From Capilliphycus salinus (GTDB lineage: Bacteria; Cyanobacteriota; Cyanobacteriia; Cyanobacteriales; Microcoleaceae), in the NCBI RefSeq assembly GCF_047276495.1, contig NZ_CP178543.1, positions 7,192,001 to 7,256,000 of the forward strand: DNA of 64,000 nucleotides, given 5' to 3'. Within the stretch, counting starts at the first letter, position 1; each line of letters begins with the position of its first letter. The translations under genes were made by a program, and so were the position numbers. Under the pieces are notes generated by a model that did not search any database, was not told where the DNA came from, and worked only from the letters and a program-made list of their open reading frames with translations. Shown here piece by piece: positions 34,167 to 43,216 of this stretch.

Positions 34167-36071
34167 ATGAACACAAAAGAAGACCTCCGCCAACTATTAC
34201 TCGATCTCGACAACCGAGGTTATAAAGCATACAAAGATATTCTCGGTACTTACGAGTTTGATGACTTTACCCTAATTATTGATTACGTTCAAGGCGATCC
34301 CTTTGCCGCCCCCAGTAAGTTTCGAGTTCATATCCCGCCCAACGTCGCAAATTTTCCCCCCGAACTCTACAAAACCTCCATTCGAGAAATAGCTTTACGA
34401 GACTACCTCACCCGCCAATTTGACCGCAGTAGCCGAGATATTAGCAGCCGTCGGGGGACCGGAAAAAGCGGGATGATTGCGATTACAAAAATGGGACAAG
34501 AAGTCTTAGAACGCACCTCAGCCCGTTTTATTTATATTGCCCCTCCCGCACCCAAACTCACCGGCGGCAACCCCGCTTTACAACGGGCTAAACCCATGCC
34601 TTCCACCAAAGAAAAAGGCATCGAAATGCGCTTTTTTGTCGGACTTCCCGCCCGAGGACGACAAATTTTAGGGCGGCAAGCAGCGGCGATGATTTGTGAT
34701 GATATTCCCCTAATTGTTGAACGTTCTCTTAAATATAAAAACCTCGATCCCGAAGTTTGTAAACGGCACGTTGAAACCGTCGAAGATAACGACTGGTTGC
34801 GTCAACAACTCGCCGAAAAAGGATTAGTTGCTTTCATTCCCAATGGTGCCATTTTACCCCGGCGCAGCGGCGTTGATTCCCGACCTCTACAAACCGATGT
34901 GGTCCCATTTCAATCGCCCGCATCTTTAGAAGTAGAATTTAATCGCCCCAATTCCGGCGAGATTAAAGGCTTAGGAATTCCCAAAGGAATTACCTTGATT
35001 GTTGGCGGAGGATATCACGGGAAATCAACCTTACTTCACGCCATAGAATTGGGCGTTTATAATCATATTTATGGCGACGGACGAGAATGTGTTGCCACCA
35101 GTTCCGATGCCGTGAAAATTAGGGCCGAAGATGGTCGCAGCGTTGCCGGGGTTGATATTTCTCCTTTTATTAATCAATTGCCTCAAGGACGCTCTACCCT
35201 AGAATTTACCACCGAAAATGCCAGCGGTAGTACCTCCCAAGCGGCGAATATTATGGAGGCTTTAGAGGTGATTGTTCGCCTCACAAATGACTCCGCTAAC
35301 AAGGGGAATTCTCCGGTTTTATTAGTTGATGAAGATACCGCCGCCACTAATTTTATGATTCGCGATCGCCGAATGCAAGCCCTGATCGCCAAAGAACAAG
35401 AACCCATTACCCCATTTATTGATAAAGTTCGCCAACTTTACACCGATTATGGCGTGTCTACAATTTTAGTTATGGGGGGAAGTGGCGATTATTTTGATGT
35501 CGCCGATACGGTGATCGCAATGGAGAATTTTCAACCCCAAGAATTAACCGAAAAAGCCAAAGAAATCGCCGCCGAATTTACAACAGGTCGGACCACAGAA
35601 GGCGGCGAACAATTTGGTCATATTCGACCCCGAATTCCCATCCCAGACAGTTTAGATCCCAGTCGCGGACGGCGAGATGTCCGGGTGAAAGTTCGCGATA
35701 TCGATGAAGTCACCTTTGGAACCGAAGATGTTGATTTGTCCGCCGTTGAACAGCTTGTTTCAAAAGATCAATTACGGGCGATCGCAGCGGCAATGGTTTA
35801 TGCTAGAAAACAATATATTAATGGTGAATATACTCTGTCTGAAATTTTAGATCGAGTTATGGCCGATATTGCCGAAAAAGGATTGGATGTTATTACCCCT
35901 TTTCCTCAAGGAGATTTAGCCATGTTTCGACGATTTGAACTCGCCGCCGCTATTAACCGAGTCCGAACATTAGAAGTGAAATCTACACAAGAAATGAAAT
36001 CTGTACAAGCAGTTGAATCTGTAGAAGAAACCGAATCTACACCTGCACCAACCCCGAACGAAGAATCCTAA
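34167..36071 (+). CDS. Predicted ATPase of the ABC class (ABC-ATPase domain protein)
   Basis: A 634-residue soluble ATPase of a family found in bacteria and plastid-bearing organisms. The N-terminal region (DLDNRGYKAYKDILGTYEFDDFTLIIDYVQGDPFAAPSKFRV) is the typical entry motif. A Walker A loop GGGYHGKSTLLHAIELGVY lies at about residue 278, an ABC-signature-like stretch follows, then Walker B LLVDEDTAATNFMIRDRRMQALI. It contains no membrane helices, so it is not a transporter subunit. The C-terminal 30 residues are a Thr/Ser/Glu/Val low-complexity tail (QEMKSVQAVESVEETES). The function is undetermined. Confidence 0.9.
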   Translation: MNTKEDLRQLLLDLDNRGYKAYKDILGTYEFDDFTLIIDYVQGDPFAAPSKFRVHIPPNVANFPPELYKTSIREIALRDYLTRQFDRSSRDISSRRGTGKSGMIAITKMGQEVLERTSARFIYIAPPAPKLTGGNPALQRAKPMPSTKEKGIEMRFFVGLPARGRQILGRQAAAMICDDIPLIVERSLKYKNLDPEVCKRHVETVEDNDWLRQQLAEKGLVAFIPNGAILPRRSGVDSRPLQTDVVPFQSPASLEVEFNRPNSGEIKGLGIPKGITLIVGGGYHGKSTLLHAIELGVYNHIYGDGRECVATSSDAVKIRAEDGRSVAGVDISPFINQLPQGRSTLEFTTENASGSTSQAANIMEALEVIVRLTNDSANKGNSPVLLVDEDTAATNFMIRDRRMQALIAKEQEPITPFIDKVRQLYTDYGVSTILVMGGSGDYFDVADTVIAMENFQPQELTEKAKEIAAEFTTGRTTEGGEQFGHIRPRIPIPDSLDPSRGRRDVRVKVRDIDEVTFGTEDVDLSAVEQLVSKDQLRAIAAAMVYARKQYINGEYTLSEILDRVMADIAEKGLDVITPFPQGDLAMFRRFELAAAINRVRTLEVKSTQEMKSVQAVESVEETESTPAPTPNEES

Positions 36072-36129
36072 AGGCTAAAATATAGAGGCGTTGTCTCCAA
36101 CGTCTCTATCGAAATCTCAACAATAGCAT

Positions 36130-36507
36130 TCAAACAGAAAATTGATGATAACTCAAAGAATTACTCCGCAATAAAACAGAATTTTGCTGTTGCGTTTTAG
36201 CGGTAAAATTAGCCGAAACTTGAGTAAAACCCCAGTAAGTTACTATTCCCATCAACCAACCTAATATTAAAAAAATTGCCACAGAATTATTAGTTTTATA
36301 GATGTGTTTTTTGGGTTTTAATGAAGATTGTAGTCGGGAAGAATGAGAACATTTGGAAACATTTCTAGATTGTAGAGGAGATGGTTTTGAGCCGGTTCTT
36401 AAGCGTTCAAGTTCTTGCTGTTGTTTGTATTCTGCCAAGCGTTGTGCGCGTTCCCATTGCATGATTTGAGCATACACCGAATAAGAACTTCTGCTGTTAT
36501 CCTCCAT
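36130..36507 (-). CDS. Small membrane protein, unknown
   Basis: A 125-residue product with a strong ribosome site (AAGGGAGG) before the ATG. A basic, Gln- and Ser-rich N-terminal half (MQWERAQRLAEYKQQQELERL) is followed by one transmembrane helix (NSVAIFLILGWLMGIVTYWGF) and a short outside tail. No domain is recognisable. Convergent with the ABC-class ATPase gene. Confidence 0.6.
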   Translation of the reverse strand: MEDNSRSSYSVYAQIMQWERAQRLAEYKQQQELERLRTGSKPSPLQSRNVSKCSHSSRLQSSLKPKKHIYKTNNSVAIFLILGWLMGIVTYWGFTQVSANFTAKTQQQNSVLLRSNSLSYHQFSV

Positions 36508-36596
36508 AATTACCTCCCTTAAAAATTGTGAAATAATTGGCGATTAATCATCAATACTCTTTATACCAATTCTTTATGAAGCTGCATCTAATTGAT

Positions 36597-36675
36597 CCCC
36601 CCGGCTATATCCTTCGGATAGGCAACGCCTTCGCCACCCCCCTTTCAAAGGGGGGATTAAGGGGGGATAAGGGAA
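36597..36675. repeat. CCCCCCTTT...AAAGGGGGG repeat
   Basis: A C-tract and G-tract repeat (CCCCCCTTTCAAAGGGGGGA, then AAGGGGGGATAAGG) of a type widespread in cyanobacterial intergenic DNA. Its left part includes CTTCGGATAGGCAACGCCTTCGCC, a common HIP-like companion. A diverged copy lies near 51665-51702. Confidence 0.7.
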
Positions 36676-36709
36676 TCGTCAAAAGTTGCATGATTAGAAA
36701 GAAATGATA

Positions 36710-36919
36710 TTAGCCTAAAATTTTTAACTGACCCGATTGCAAAAGTTCAATGATTAAATTGATATTTTGTAAATCTTCCGGTAATAATTCTTGAGTACCT
36801 CGAATAAAAAGAACCAACGTTTGTAAGTCAGAGCGAGTCATTTGATTCGTTGCGAAGATTGTTTGAAATATAGATTGAACCGAAGCCTGAAGTTGAGCAT
36901 TTAAGACTTCATCTGTCAT
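36710..36919 (-). CDS. Small helical protein, unknown
   Basis: A 69-residue acidic helical protein (MTDEVLNAQLQASVQSIFQTIFATNQMTRSDLQTLVLFIRGTQ...). GGAAGGAAAA lies before the ATG. The composition looks coding (no rare codon clusters), but I do not recognise it. Alone on the minus strand between repeats and the gatA terminator. Confidence 0.5.
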   Translation of the reverse strand: MTDEVLNAQLQASVQSIFQTIFATNQMTRSDLQTLVLFIRGTQELLPEDLQNINLIIELLQSGQLKILG

Positions 36920-37024
36920 CTTGCATTTTCCTTCCTCTGCTGTTATTATTCAATATATCTTTTGCGATATTGGATTGAATTCACCTAACCGGGTGATCTT
37001 CGCGACTTGAGTGAGCGAACACAC

Positions 37025-37073
37025 AAAAAAAAATAGCTCGGAGCCAAAAGCCAAGGCATCCAAGCTATTTTGA
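37025..37073 (-). terminator. Rho-independent terminator of gatA
   Basis: Read on the minus strand: AAAATAGCTTGGA pairs with TCCGAGCTATTTT (one wobble), followed by eight T. It lies about 100 bases beyond the gatA stop. Confidence 0.85.
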
Positions 37074-37176
37074 GGTCGTCATCATGTTTCGGATTTACTT
37101 TCTAACTTACCGACTCCTAGACCCCACCCACATCACCCAATAGAGTGATTGTGGCAAAATTGGCAATTCTTACCCC

Positions 37177-38634
37177 TTAAAGCAGCGGTTTGCGTAAATG
37201 CCAAGCCGTCGCCTGTTCGTAAGCGTAAGCCACTTCAAACAGTTTCGCCTCACCCAACACCTTCCCAATTAACTGCATACCGATGGGAAGTCCCTGTTCG
37301 TCAAACCCACAGGGGAGACTTAAACCCGGTAAACCCGCCAAATTCACCGGAATCGTCATCAAGTCCGACAAATACATACTCAACGGGTCGGAGGTTTTTT
37401 CACCCGCCTTGAAAGCCGTTGTCGGCGCCGTCGGACAGACCAACACTTCCACTTGAGAAAACGCCCGTTCAAAGTCCTGTTTAATCAGGGTTCGCACTTT
37501 TTGGGCTTTGAGATAATAAGCATCATAATATCCCGCCGACAGCGCATAGGTTCCCACCATAATCCGCCGTTTGACTTCCGCCCCAAACCCTTCGGCACGG
37601 GTTTTACAGTACATATCAATTAAATTTTCCGCATCGGGACTGCGAAAACCGTATTTCACCCCATCGTAACGGGCTAAGTTCGCCGAAGCTTCCGACGGTG
37701 CAATAATATAATAAGTGGGTAAACCATAGCGGAAACGGGGACAAGAAATCACCTGAATTTCGGCACCCAACTCCTGCAACGTTTCCACCGCCTTCGTCAC
37801 CGCTTTTTCAACAACCGGGTCCAAACCTTCCCCAAAAGTTTCTTTGATGACACCTATTTTAACGCGACTTCTGGGTTTGAGCGTCGGTTTCAAAGCCGAG
37901 AGATAATCCGGGATTTGAACATTTAAGCTGGTGGCATCTTTAGGATCATAACCCGCGATCGCCTGTAATAAAACCGCCGCATCTTCAACGGTTCGGGCCA
38001 GCGGGCCAATTTGGTCTAAAGAAGAGGCGTAGGCCACCAAACCGTAGCGAGACACCAGCCCGTAAGTCGGCTTCAGACCCACAATACCACAAAAAGAAGC
38101 CGGTTGACGAATCGAACCGCCCGTATCCGAACCCAGCGCCACAACGCATTCATCCGCCGCCACCGCCGCCGCCGAACCCCCCGAAGACCCGCCCGGAACC
38201 CGTTGTACATCCCAAGGATTTGCGGTAACTTGATAGGCAGAATTTTCGGTGGAACTCCCCATCGCAAATTCATCTAAGTTCGTCTTCCCGACCATTATCG
38301 CCCCCGCTTCGGCCAACTTTTGCGTTACCGTAGATTCGTAAGGCGGGACAAAATTCTCTAAAATCTTGGATGCACAGGTGGTTCTAATTCCCTGAGTGCA
38401 GAGGTTATCTTTAATGCCGATGGGAATTCCGGCCAGCAAGCCGATTTCTTCTCCTGCGGCAATTTTAGCATCCACTTGTTGGGCTTGCTGCAACGCTCGA
38501 TCTGCTGTTACACATAAAAAGCTGTTTAATTTTGAATCCAGTTGCTCAATGCGGTCTAACGCCTCTTGGACGATTTCTACAGCCGAGCGTTCCTTGTTAA
38601 CCAGTTGTTGGTGCAACTCGCAGATGGACGCCAT
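37177..38634 (-). CDS. gatA: Glutamyl-tRNA(Gln)/aspartyl-tRNA(Asn) amidotransferase subunit A
   Basis: The 485-residue amidase subunit of GatCAB, which converts misacylated Glu-tRNA-Gln (and Asp-tRNA-Asn) to the correct amide. The Ser-cisSer-Lys triad is visible: Lys in GIKDNLCTQGIRTTCASKIL, and both Ser in the amidase signature GGSSGGSAAAVAADE and GSDTGGSIRQPASFCG. NLAGLPGLSLPCGFDEQGLPIGMQLIG at the C-terminus is typical. Length is normal. Not linked to gatB or gatC here. A clear terminator follows. Confidence 0.97.
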   Translation of the reverse strand: MASICELHQQLVNKERSAVEIVQEALDRIEQLDSKLNSFLCVTADRALQQAQQVDAKIAAGEEIGLLAGIPIGIKDNLCTQGIRTTCASKILENFVPPYESTVTQKLAEAGAIMVGKTNLDEFAMGSSTENSAYQVTANPWDVQRVPGGSSGGSAAAVAADECVVALGSDTGGSIRQPASFCGIVGLKPTYGLVSRYGLVAYASSLDQIGPLARTVEDAAVLLQAIAGYDPKDATSLNVQIPDYLSALKPTLKPRSRVKIGVIKETFGEGLDPVVEKAVTKAVETLQELGAEIQVISCPRFRYGLPTYYIIAPSEASANLARYDGVKYGFRSPDAENLIDMYCKTRAEGFGAEVKRRIMVGTYALSAGYYDAYYLKAQKVRTLIKQDFERAFSQVEVLVCPTAPTTAFKAGEKTSDPLSMYLSDLMTIPVNLAGLPGLSLPCGFDEQGLPIGMQLIGKVLGEAKLFEVAYAYEQATAWHLRKPLL

Positions 38635-38988
38635 TCCCTATCCTCGCGTGTGTTAGTTTCTATCGATCAGAGTTTACCAAAAATAGGAGATGATTTTCCT
38701 GTAAATCGATTTTTCAGGGCAATTGTATAGATGACTTCATCGTTTTTTTGCCTCATCCTCTCGTTTCCAAGCCGGTTGGTGGAAAATCAATCACATTCTA
38801 CAACATCCATTACCCAGTTGAACAGATCGAGTTTCAAATTAATCTTGATTTTTGCTAAAATTCCGAAAATTAAGTCCCGATCTCCCAGTTATTCCTCGTT
38901 AGAAAGGAGGAATTCCTAAAGAATATCAAAACTATTTCTAATCCCCGAATTAGCTGATCATTGAGCGTTCATCATTATTATAGCCAGC
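38635..38988. other. Intergenic region, nothing identified
   Basis: A 354-base gap between divergent gatA and a convergent-facing small gene. The only features noticed are a palindrome AGGAATTCCT near 38910 and AT-rich stretches. A 62-codon open frame lacks a ribosome site and coding character. Confidence 0.4.
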
Positions 38989-39285
38989 TTATTTATCTAA
39001 TAAACGACAAATTAATTCACCCGCTCCATTTTTCTCAAACCGTTTTATCTTTCCCGAGCTATCAATTTTAGTCCGTCTGCGACAATTATAAATTTCAACA
39101 GGTGTTTTTTTGCCGTTAATACTCACAGACGCTCGATATTCCCAATGATATTTGGCGCTGCGTTTAATACTGAGAATACAAATTTTATTGTCATTGACAG
39201 TCCGACACATAGACGCTTGAACCGGTTGGGTAAACGTTAACGAAAAGTAGATTGAGAGTAAAACCGTTATCAAGAATTTCACCAT
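38989..39285 (-). CDS. Small secreted basic protein, unknown
   Basis: A 98-residue product with a signal peptide (FLITVLLSIYFSLTFTQPVQAS, cut after Ala-x-Ala-like VQA). The mature part has four Cys and many Lys/Arg (CRTVNDNKICILSIKRSAKYHWEYRASVSINGKKTPVEIYNC...), with beta-strand-like alternation. Likely a small disulfide-linked periplasmic protein. No family recognised. Confidence 0.65.
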   Translation of the reverse strand: MVKFLITVLLSIYFSLTFTQPVQASMCRTVNDNKICILSIKRSAKYHWEYRASVSINGKKTPVEIYNCRRRTKIDSSGKIKRFEKNGAGELICRLLDK

Positions 39286-39784
39286 AGATTCTTCAAAAAA
39301 TAAGTTTACAGCTATTCTACCTTGTTTTTATGAAATTCTAAACTTTCGGGCGGGTTGATTACAGTTATCAGTTATTAGGGAACAGTTCAATAATTGATAA
39401 TTAATAATGGATAATGGAGAATTACCTCGACCATTATGAAGAGGATTGATAGAGAGGAAATAATGGATAAGGAGAGGTCTTAAACCTCATTAATTAATGA
39501 TCAATTATCAATTGTCAATTATCCATTGATAAGGTACATCCCAAAAACCCGGTTTCTTTGAGAAACCGGGTTTTTCAAGGCATCATCTGGGTTTTTGATT
39601 TTAAAATATAGAGTTTAACAGTCAGTTATCGGGGCGGGTTTATATAAATTGTTTCTTAGAAAATATAGATTAATTCGGAGGCGCGCCCCTACAAAAGTTT
39701 TAAATTCCTTTATTCCTACTTGTCAGAATGCAAAAATAATGGTTTGCTAGAGTTGACCGAACTGACCTCTATTTTTTCTAACCT
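39286..39784. repeat. Repeat-filled gap: AT-rich inverted repeat and two palindromes
   Basis: About 39390-39535 contains mirrored runs of TTGATAATTAATAATGGA and its approximate complement, a common cyanobacterial AT-rich inverted repeat. 39543-39575 is a perfect AACCCGGTTTCT hairpin with T-tract. 39631-39694 is a diverged GGGGCGGGTT element ending GCGCCCCTACA, a hybrid of two repeat families. No gene is visible. Confidence 0.75.
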
Positions 39785-40651
39785 ATGTCTAACCCAACCC
39801 CGAAGCAAATTTTAGAAACACTGCTTCCTTATCTGCGAGTTGCAGCCGGTTATGCGCGTCAACTTCAACCCCTTATTCGCGCCCTTCCCGCTAAAGACGG
39901 AGATAACTTTTTCGCCGAAGCACTAACCGACGCAGACTTATCTATTCAAACCTTAGTTGAAGTCGCTTTGTTAGGAACATTTCCGAATATTCGTTTCTAT
40001 GGAGAAGAACATGAACAGTCGGGAAATACAAAATATTTTCGCAGTATTGAACTCGGAGAAAAAGGGGATTATTTAGTTACCCTAGACCCTATTGATGGCA
40101 CTAAATTTTATATGGACGGACACAACAACTATCAAATTATTCTCACCGTTCTTAACAGCGATGAATTTGAAGCCGTGTTAGCCATTTCTCCCGCTTTAAA
40201 TACTTATTATTATGCGCTGCGAGGAGAAGGAACATTTACGGGTTCTCTCGAAGACGACTTAAACGCTTGTGTTCCGGTGAAATTAGACTCATCCGAACCG
40301 ATTATTTTGTTGGGATGGGGAATGAGTCAATATAAACCCCTTTTACAAAAATATTATGATGTCATTGATGTTGGAAATGATTACAGTTTAGAAACTCAAA
40401 TCCCCAACCATAACGGCATTTTAAGCGGTTGTATTTGCGGGGCTGTTACGCGATCTGCTAAATTTATTGATGGGGCTGCACTGGCATTTTTAGCCCAAGA
40501 AGCCGGATGTATTGTTACCACCCACGATGGCAGTTCTCCGCCTCCTTTAAACGCCTGTGAAAATTATAGTCGTCCCGGTTTATTGGTGGCGGCTACGGAG
40601 TCGGTTCACCGACATTTATTGGAAGCTGCAAAAACTCTAAAAAAGGCTTAG
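39785..40651 (+). CDS. Inositol monophosphatase family protein
   Basis: A 288-residue Mg- or Li-sensitive phosphatase of the IMPase/FBPase/CysQ fold. Metal-binding motifs are IRFYGEEHEQS (Glu pair) and LVTLDPIDGTKFYMDG (D-P-I-D-G-T). The C-terminal KFIDGAALAFLAQEAGCIVTTHDG corresponds to the usual W-D-x-A-A region, with IDGAA replacing it. Substrate could be inositol phosphate, PAP or another sugar phosphate. Length is slightly above average. Confidence 0.85.
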   Translation: MSNPTPKQILETLLPYLRVAAGYARQLQPLIRALPAKDGDNFFAEALTDADLSIQTLVEVALLGTFPNIRFYGEEHEQSGNTKYFRSIELGEKGDYLVTLDPIDGTKFYMDGHNNYQIILTVLNSDEFEAVLAISPALNTYYYALRGEGTFTGSLEDDLNACVPVKLDSSEPIILLGWGMSQYKPLLQKYYDVIDVGNDYSLETQIPNHNGILSGCICGAVTRSAKFIDGAALAFLAQEAGCIVTTHDGSSPPPLNACENYSRPGLLVAATESVHRHLLEAAKTLKKA

Positions 40652-40736
40652 ATTAGATTCAATTAAATCTTGAGTCGGACGTTTGGGCTGTAAGTTTGGG
40701 GCGCAATTTAGGTTGAGTTGGGCGCAAGTGTAAAGC

Positions 40737-40764
40737 AATTTGGGCGCAAACAGCAGCGCCCCTA
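40737..40764. repeat. GGGCGC/GCGCCCCTACA mini-palindrome
   Basis: Arms GGGCGC and GCGCCC around a short AAACAGCA loop, with CCCTACA at the right end. Relates to the copies at 17609 and 51053. Confidence 0.6.
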
Positions 40765-40831
40765 CATTTCAATTAATATGCTACGATAAAAATTACACGA
40801 ATAGATTGAAAATATAGAACCGAATAATATT

Positions 40832-41575
40832 ATGACAATTGCTCAAGACTTGGAACGTTCCCAAGAAGAATGGGTAGAAATAGAATATCCCCCGAGTGAC
40901 TTAGAAAGTCAGGAGCCGCCTTTGGAAAGTTATTTACATCTACAACAACTTTTGTTACTGCTAAAATGTTTAGATTGGCTGTGGAAAGATAGACAAGATT
41001 ATTTTGCTGCCGGCAATCTTACTATTTATTATAGTCCGAATCAAAAGAAATCTGAATACTTCCGAGGACCCGATTTTTTTGTTGTCTTGAACACCGAACG
41101 CAAACCCCGAAAAAGTTGGGTAGTTTGGGAAGAAGACGGAAAATATCCTCATGTTATTATCGAACTATTATCCAATTCAACCGCTAAAGTAGACCGGACA
41201 GAAAAAAAACAAATCTATCAAGAAATCTTCCGCACTCCCGACTATTTTTGGTTCTCTCCAGATACCTTAGAATTCCAGGGTTTTCATTTAGTAGATGGCA
41301 AATATCAAGACATTTACCCCAACGAACGGGGGTGGCTTTGGAGTCAACAGCTACAACTTTTTATCGGTATTTATGAACAAAAATTGAGGTTTTTTACTCC
41401 CGAAGGCGTCTTAGTTCCCACACCCGAAGAAGCCGCACAAACCGCACAAAAAAGAGCCGTTACAGCCGAAGAAGCAGCCCAAACTGCACAACAACAATTA
41501 GAACTTGAACGACAACAAAAAGAAAAACTAGCCGCAAAACTTCGAGAATTAAACATCGACCCCGATACCTTGTAA
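40832..41575 (+). CDS. Uma2 family protein with C-terminal coiled coil
   Basis: A 247-residue Uma2/DUF820 protein. GPDFFVVLNTERKPRKSWVVWEEDGKYPHVIIELLSNST holds the D...E core of the nuclease-like fold, followed by KKQIYQEIFRTPDYFWFSPDT. The last 50 residues are an Ala/Glu/Gln coiled coil (EEAAQTAQKRAVTAEEAAQTAQQQLELERQQKEKLAAKLREL), ending NIDPD, a tail frequent among cyanobacterial members. Distinct subtype from the Uma2 at 16.7 kb. Confidence 0.88.
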   Translation: MTIAQDLERSQEEWVEIEYPPSDLESQEPPLESYLHLQQLLLLLKCLDWLWKDRQDYFAAGNLTIYYSPNQKKSEYFRGPDFFVVLNTERKPRKSWVVWEEDGKYPHVIIELLSNSTAKVDRTEKKQIYQEIFRTPDYFWFSPDTLEFQGFHLVDGKYQDIYPNERGWLWSQQLQLFIGIYEQKLRFFTPEGVLVPTPEEAAQTAQKRAVTAEEAAQTAQQQLELERQQKEKLAAKLRELNIDPDTL

Positions 41576-41593
41576 GATGAAATATTATCATCC

Positions 41594-41727
41594 CAAAAAC
41601 CCGGTTTCTTTGATCAACTCTTTTGACTTATTCCAAAAACCCGGTTTTTCTTCGCAACCGAGTTTTGATTCTGACTCCCTTCTATATTATTCCAAAAACC
41701 CGGTTTCTTTGAGAAACCGGGTTTTTA
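41594..41727. repeat. Three AACCCGGTTTC repeats in a row
   Basis: A left half near 41594-41612, a diverged hairpin near 41635-41668 and a perfect hairpin at 41695-41727. The last is followed by a T-tract and could terminate the Uma2 transcript. Confidence 0.75.
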
Positions 41728-41798
41728 TTGGCAAAATCTCGCTAAACTAGAAATAATTCAACCAGCGCTTAAAATACTTTTTCCCCAACACTCCAACT

Positions 41799-42803
41799 AT
41801 GACCGTTCTTTCTCCCCAACTACAAAAAACGTTATCAACTCCCCTCAAAATTGGTACGGTTGAGGTAAATAGTCGGGTGCTTCAGTCGCCGTTATCGGGT
41901 GTAACAGACTTGGTATTTCGGCGCTTAGTGCGGCGATATGCGCCCGAGTCAATGATGTATACTGAGATGGTTCACGCTTCCCAAGTTCGCCATCTCGATG
42001 AACTTCCGCAAATGATGGAAGTAGACCCCAACGAGCGCCCTATCAGTATACAACTGTTTGACTGTCGGCCGGATTTTTTAGCCGAAGCCGCCCAACGAGC
42101 GGTACAAGAAGGCGCCAATACCGTTGATATTAACATGGGCTGTCCGGTGAACAAAATTACCAAAAAAGGCGGGGGTTCCTCGCTGTTGCGACAGCCAGAC
42201 GTTGCCGAAACTATTGTACAATCTGTAGTTAAAGCCGTAGATGTTCCCGTAACCGTAAAAACCCGTATCGGTTGGGATGACAACGAAATTAATATTCTTG
42301 ATTTCGCCAAACGCATCGAAGACGCCGGCGCCGCCATGATTACCATACACGGACGCACTCGCGCTCAGGGTTATAATGGTAAGGCAAACTGGGAATGGAT
42401 TGCTAAAGTTAAGCAAATTCTTTCTATTCCCGTGATCGCCAATGGTGATATTATTTCAGTGGAAAGCGCTCTCAATTGTTTGCAGCTAACCGGCGCCGAC
42501 GGGGTGATGTGTTCGCGGGGAACGTTGGGATATCCGTTTTTGGTCGGGGAAATAGACTCGTTTTTGAAGACGGGAGAAATTAAACCCCAAGCCAATATTA
42601 TTGAACGTCTCGAATGCGCCAAAGAACATCTCAAGGCTTTAGGAGAGTATAAAGGTCAGCGGGGAATTTATCAATCTCGCAAGCACATGACTTGGTATGC
42701 TCGGGGGTTTGCGGGGGCGAATGAACTTCGTAACCAGTTAGCGAAAATAGAGTCTGTAGAGCAGGGTTGTGATTTAATAGATCGTGCGATCGCTATTTTT
42801 TAA
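41799..42803 (+). CDS. tRNA-dihydrouridine synthase (DusB-like)
   Basis: A 334-residue FMN enzyme reducing uridines in the D-loop of tRNA. The TIM barrel starts VLQSPLSGVTDLVFRRLVRRY; the catalytic Cys lies in DINMGCPVNKITKKGGGSSLL; MITIHGRTRAQGYNGKANWEWI and IPVIANGDIISVESALNCL supply phosphate and FMN contacts. The C-terminal helical domain (RKHMTWYARGFAGANELRNQL) contacts tRNA. DusB-like rather than DusA by these motifs. The sequence after the stop is the long argF leader. Confidence 0.93.
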   Translation: MTVLSPQLQKTLSTPLKIGTVEVNSRVLQSPLSGVTDLVFRRLVRRYAPESMMYTEMVHASQVRHLDELPQMMEVDPNERPISIQLFDCRPDFLAEAAQRAVQEGANTVDINMGCPVNKITKKGGGSSLLRQPDVAETIVQSVVKAVDVPVTVKTRIGWDDNEINILDFAKRIEDAGAAMITIHGRTRAQGYNGKANWEWIAKVKQILSIPVIANGDIISVESALNCLQLTGADGVMCSRGTLGYPFLVGEIDSFLKTGEIKPQANIIERLECAKEHLKALGEYKGQRGIYQSRKHMTWYARGFAGANELRNQLAKIESVEQGCDLIDRAIAIF

Positions 42804-42875
42804 GGAACAGGGGACATGGGAAAGAAAAAATCGTTTTTCCCAGAAATTTCGCGATTTTTTTTTCGGCAGACCCCC

Positions 42876-42947
42876 TTGACTTTTTCGGGCGGCTTGGGGT
42901 ATTATTTTACATAATGGGATGGTTGTGAAAAAAATATTTTTGTCAAC
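42876..42947 (+). promoter_or_regulatory. Promoter TTGACT-N18-TATTAT and 5' hairpin, leader of argF
   Basis: TTGACT (42876-42881) and TATTAT (42900-42905) with an 18-base spacer. Just past the expected start is a hairpin: GGTTG-TG-AAAAA (42921 onward) with TTTTT-GT-CAACC (to 42947). TTTGTCAACCCTC occurs twice, near 42939 and 42997. The leader to the argF ATG would be about 300 bases. The rest of the gap to 43216 is plain sequence with a HIP1 site. Confidence 0.5.
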
Positions 42948-43216
42948 CCTCGATTATACTAAATATTACTTCTAATCTATCAGAATCAGCCGCCCTTTGT
43001 CAACCCTCACACACCGGCGAATCTGAGATCAATAGAAAGGGAAATAGGGTCGAGTAAATAGGCTTTCCCCAAATACTCCGATTGCCCGATCAATTCCGAG
43101 TTTTGTATAAAGTTCACGATCGCGATCAACTTTAATCTATTAAAATGACACGAGAATGAGTGAGCGATCGCAAACGTTTCACAAAGCACTGACCACAGAA
43201 GATTGACAGGGCGACT

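Noticed and set aside
43007..43189. A 60-codon minus-strand gene upstream of argF
   Set aside because: No ribosome site, no recognisable domain, and it overlaps the argF leader.
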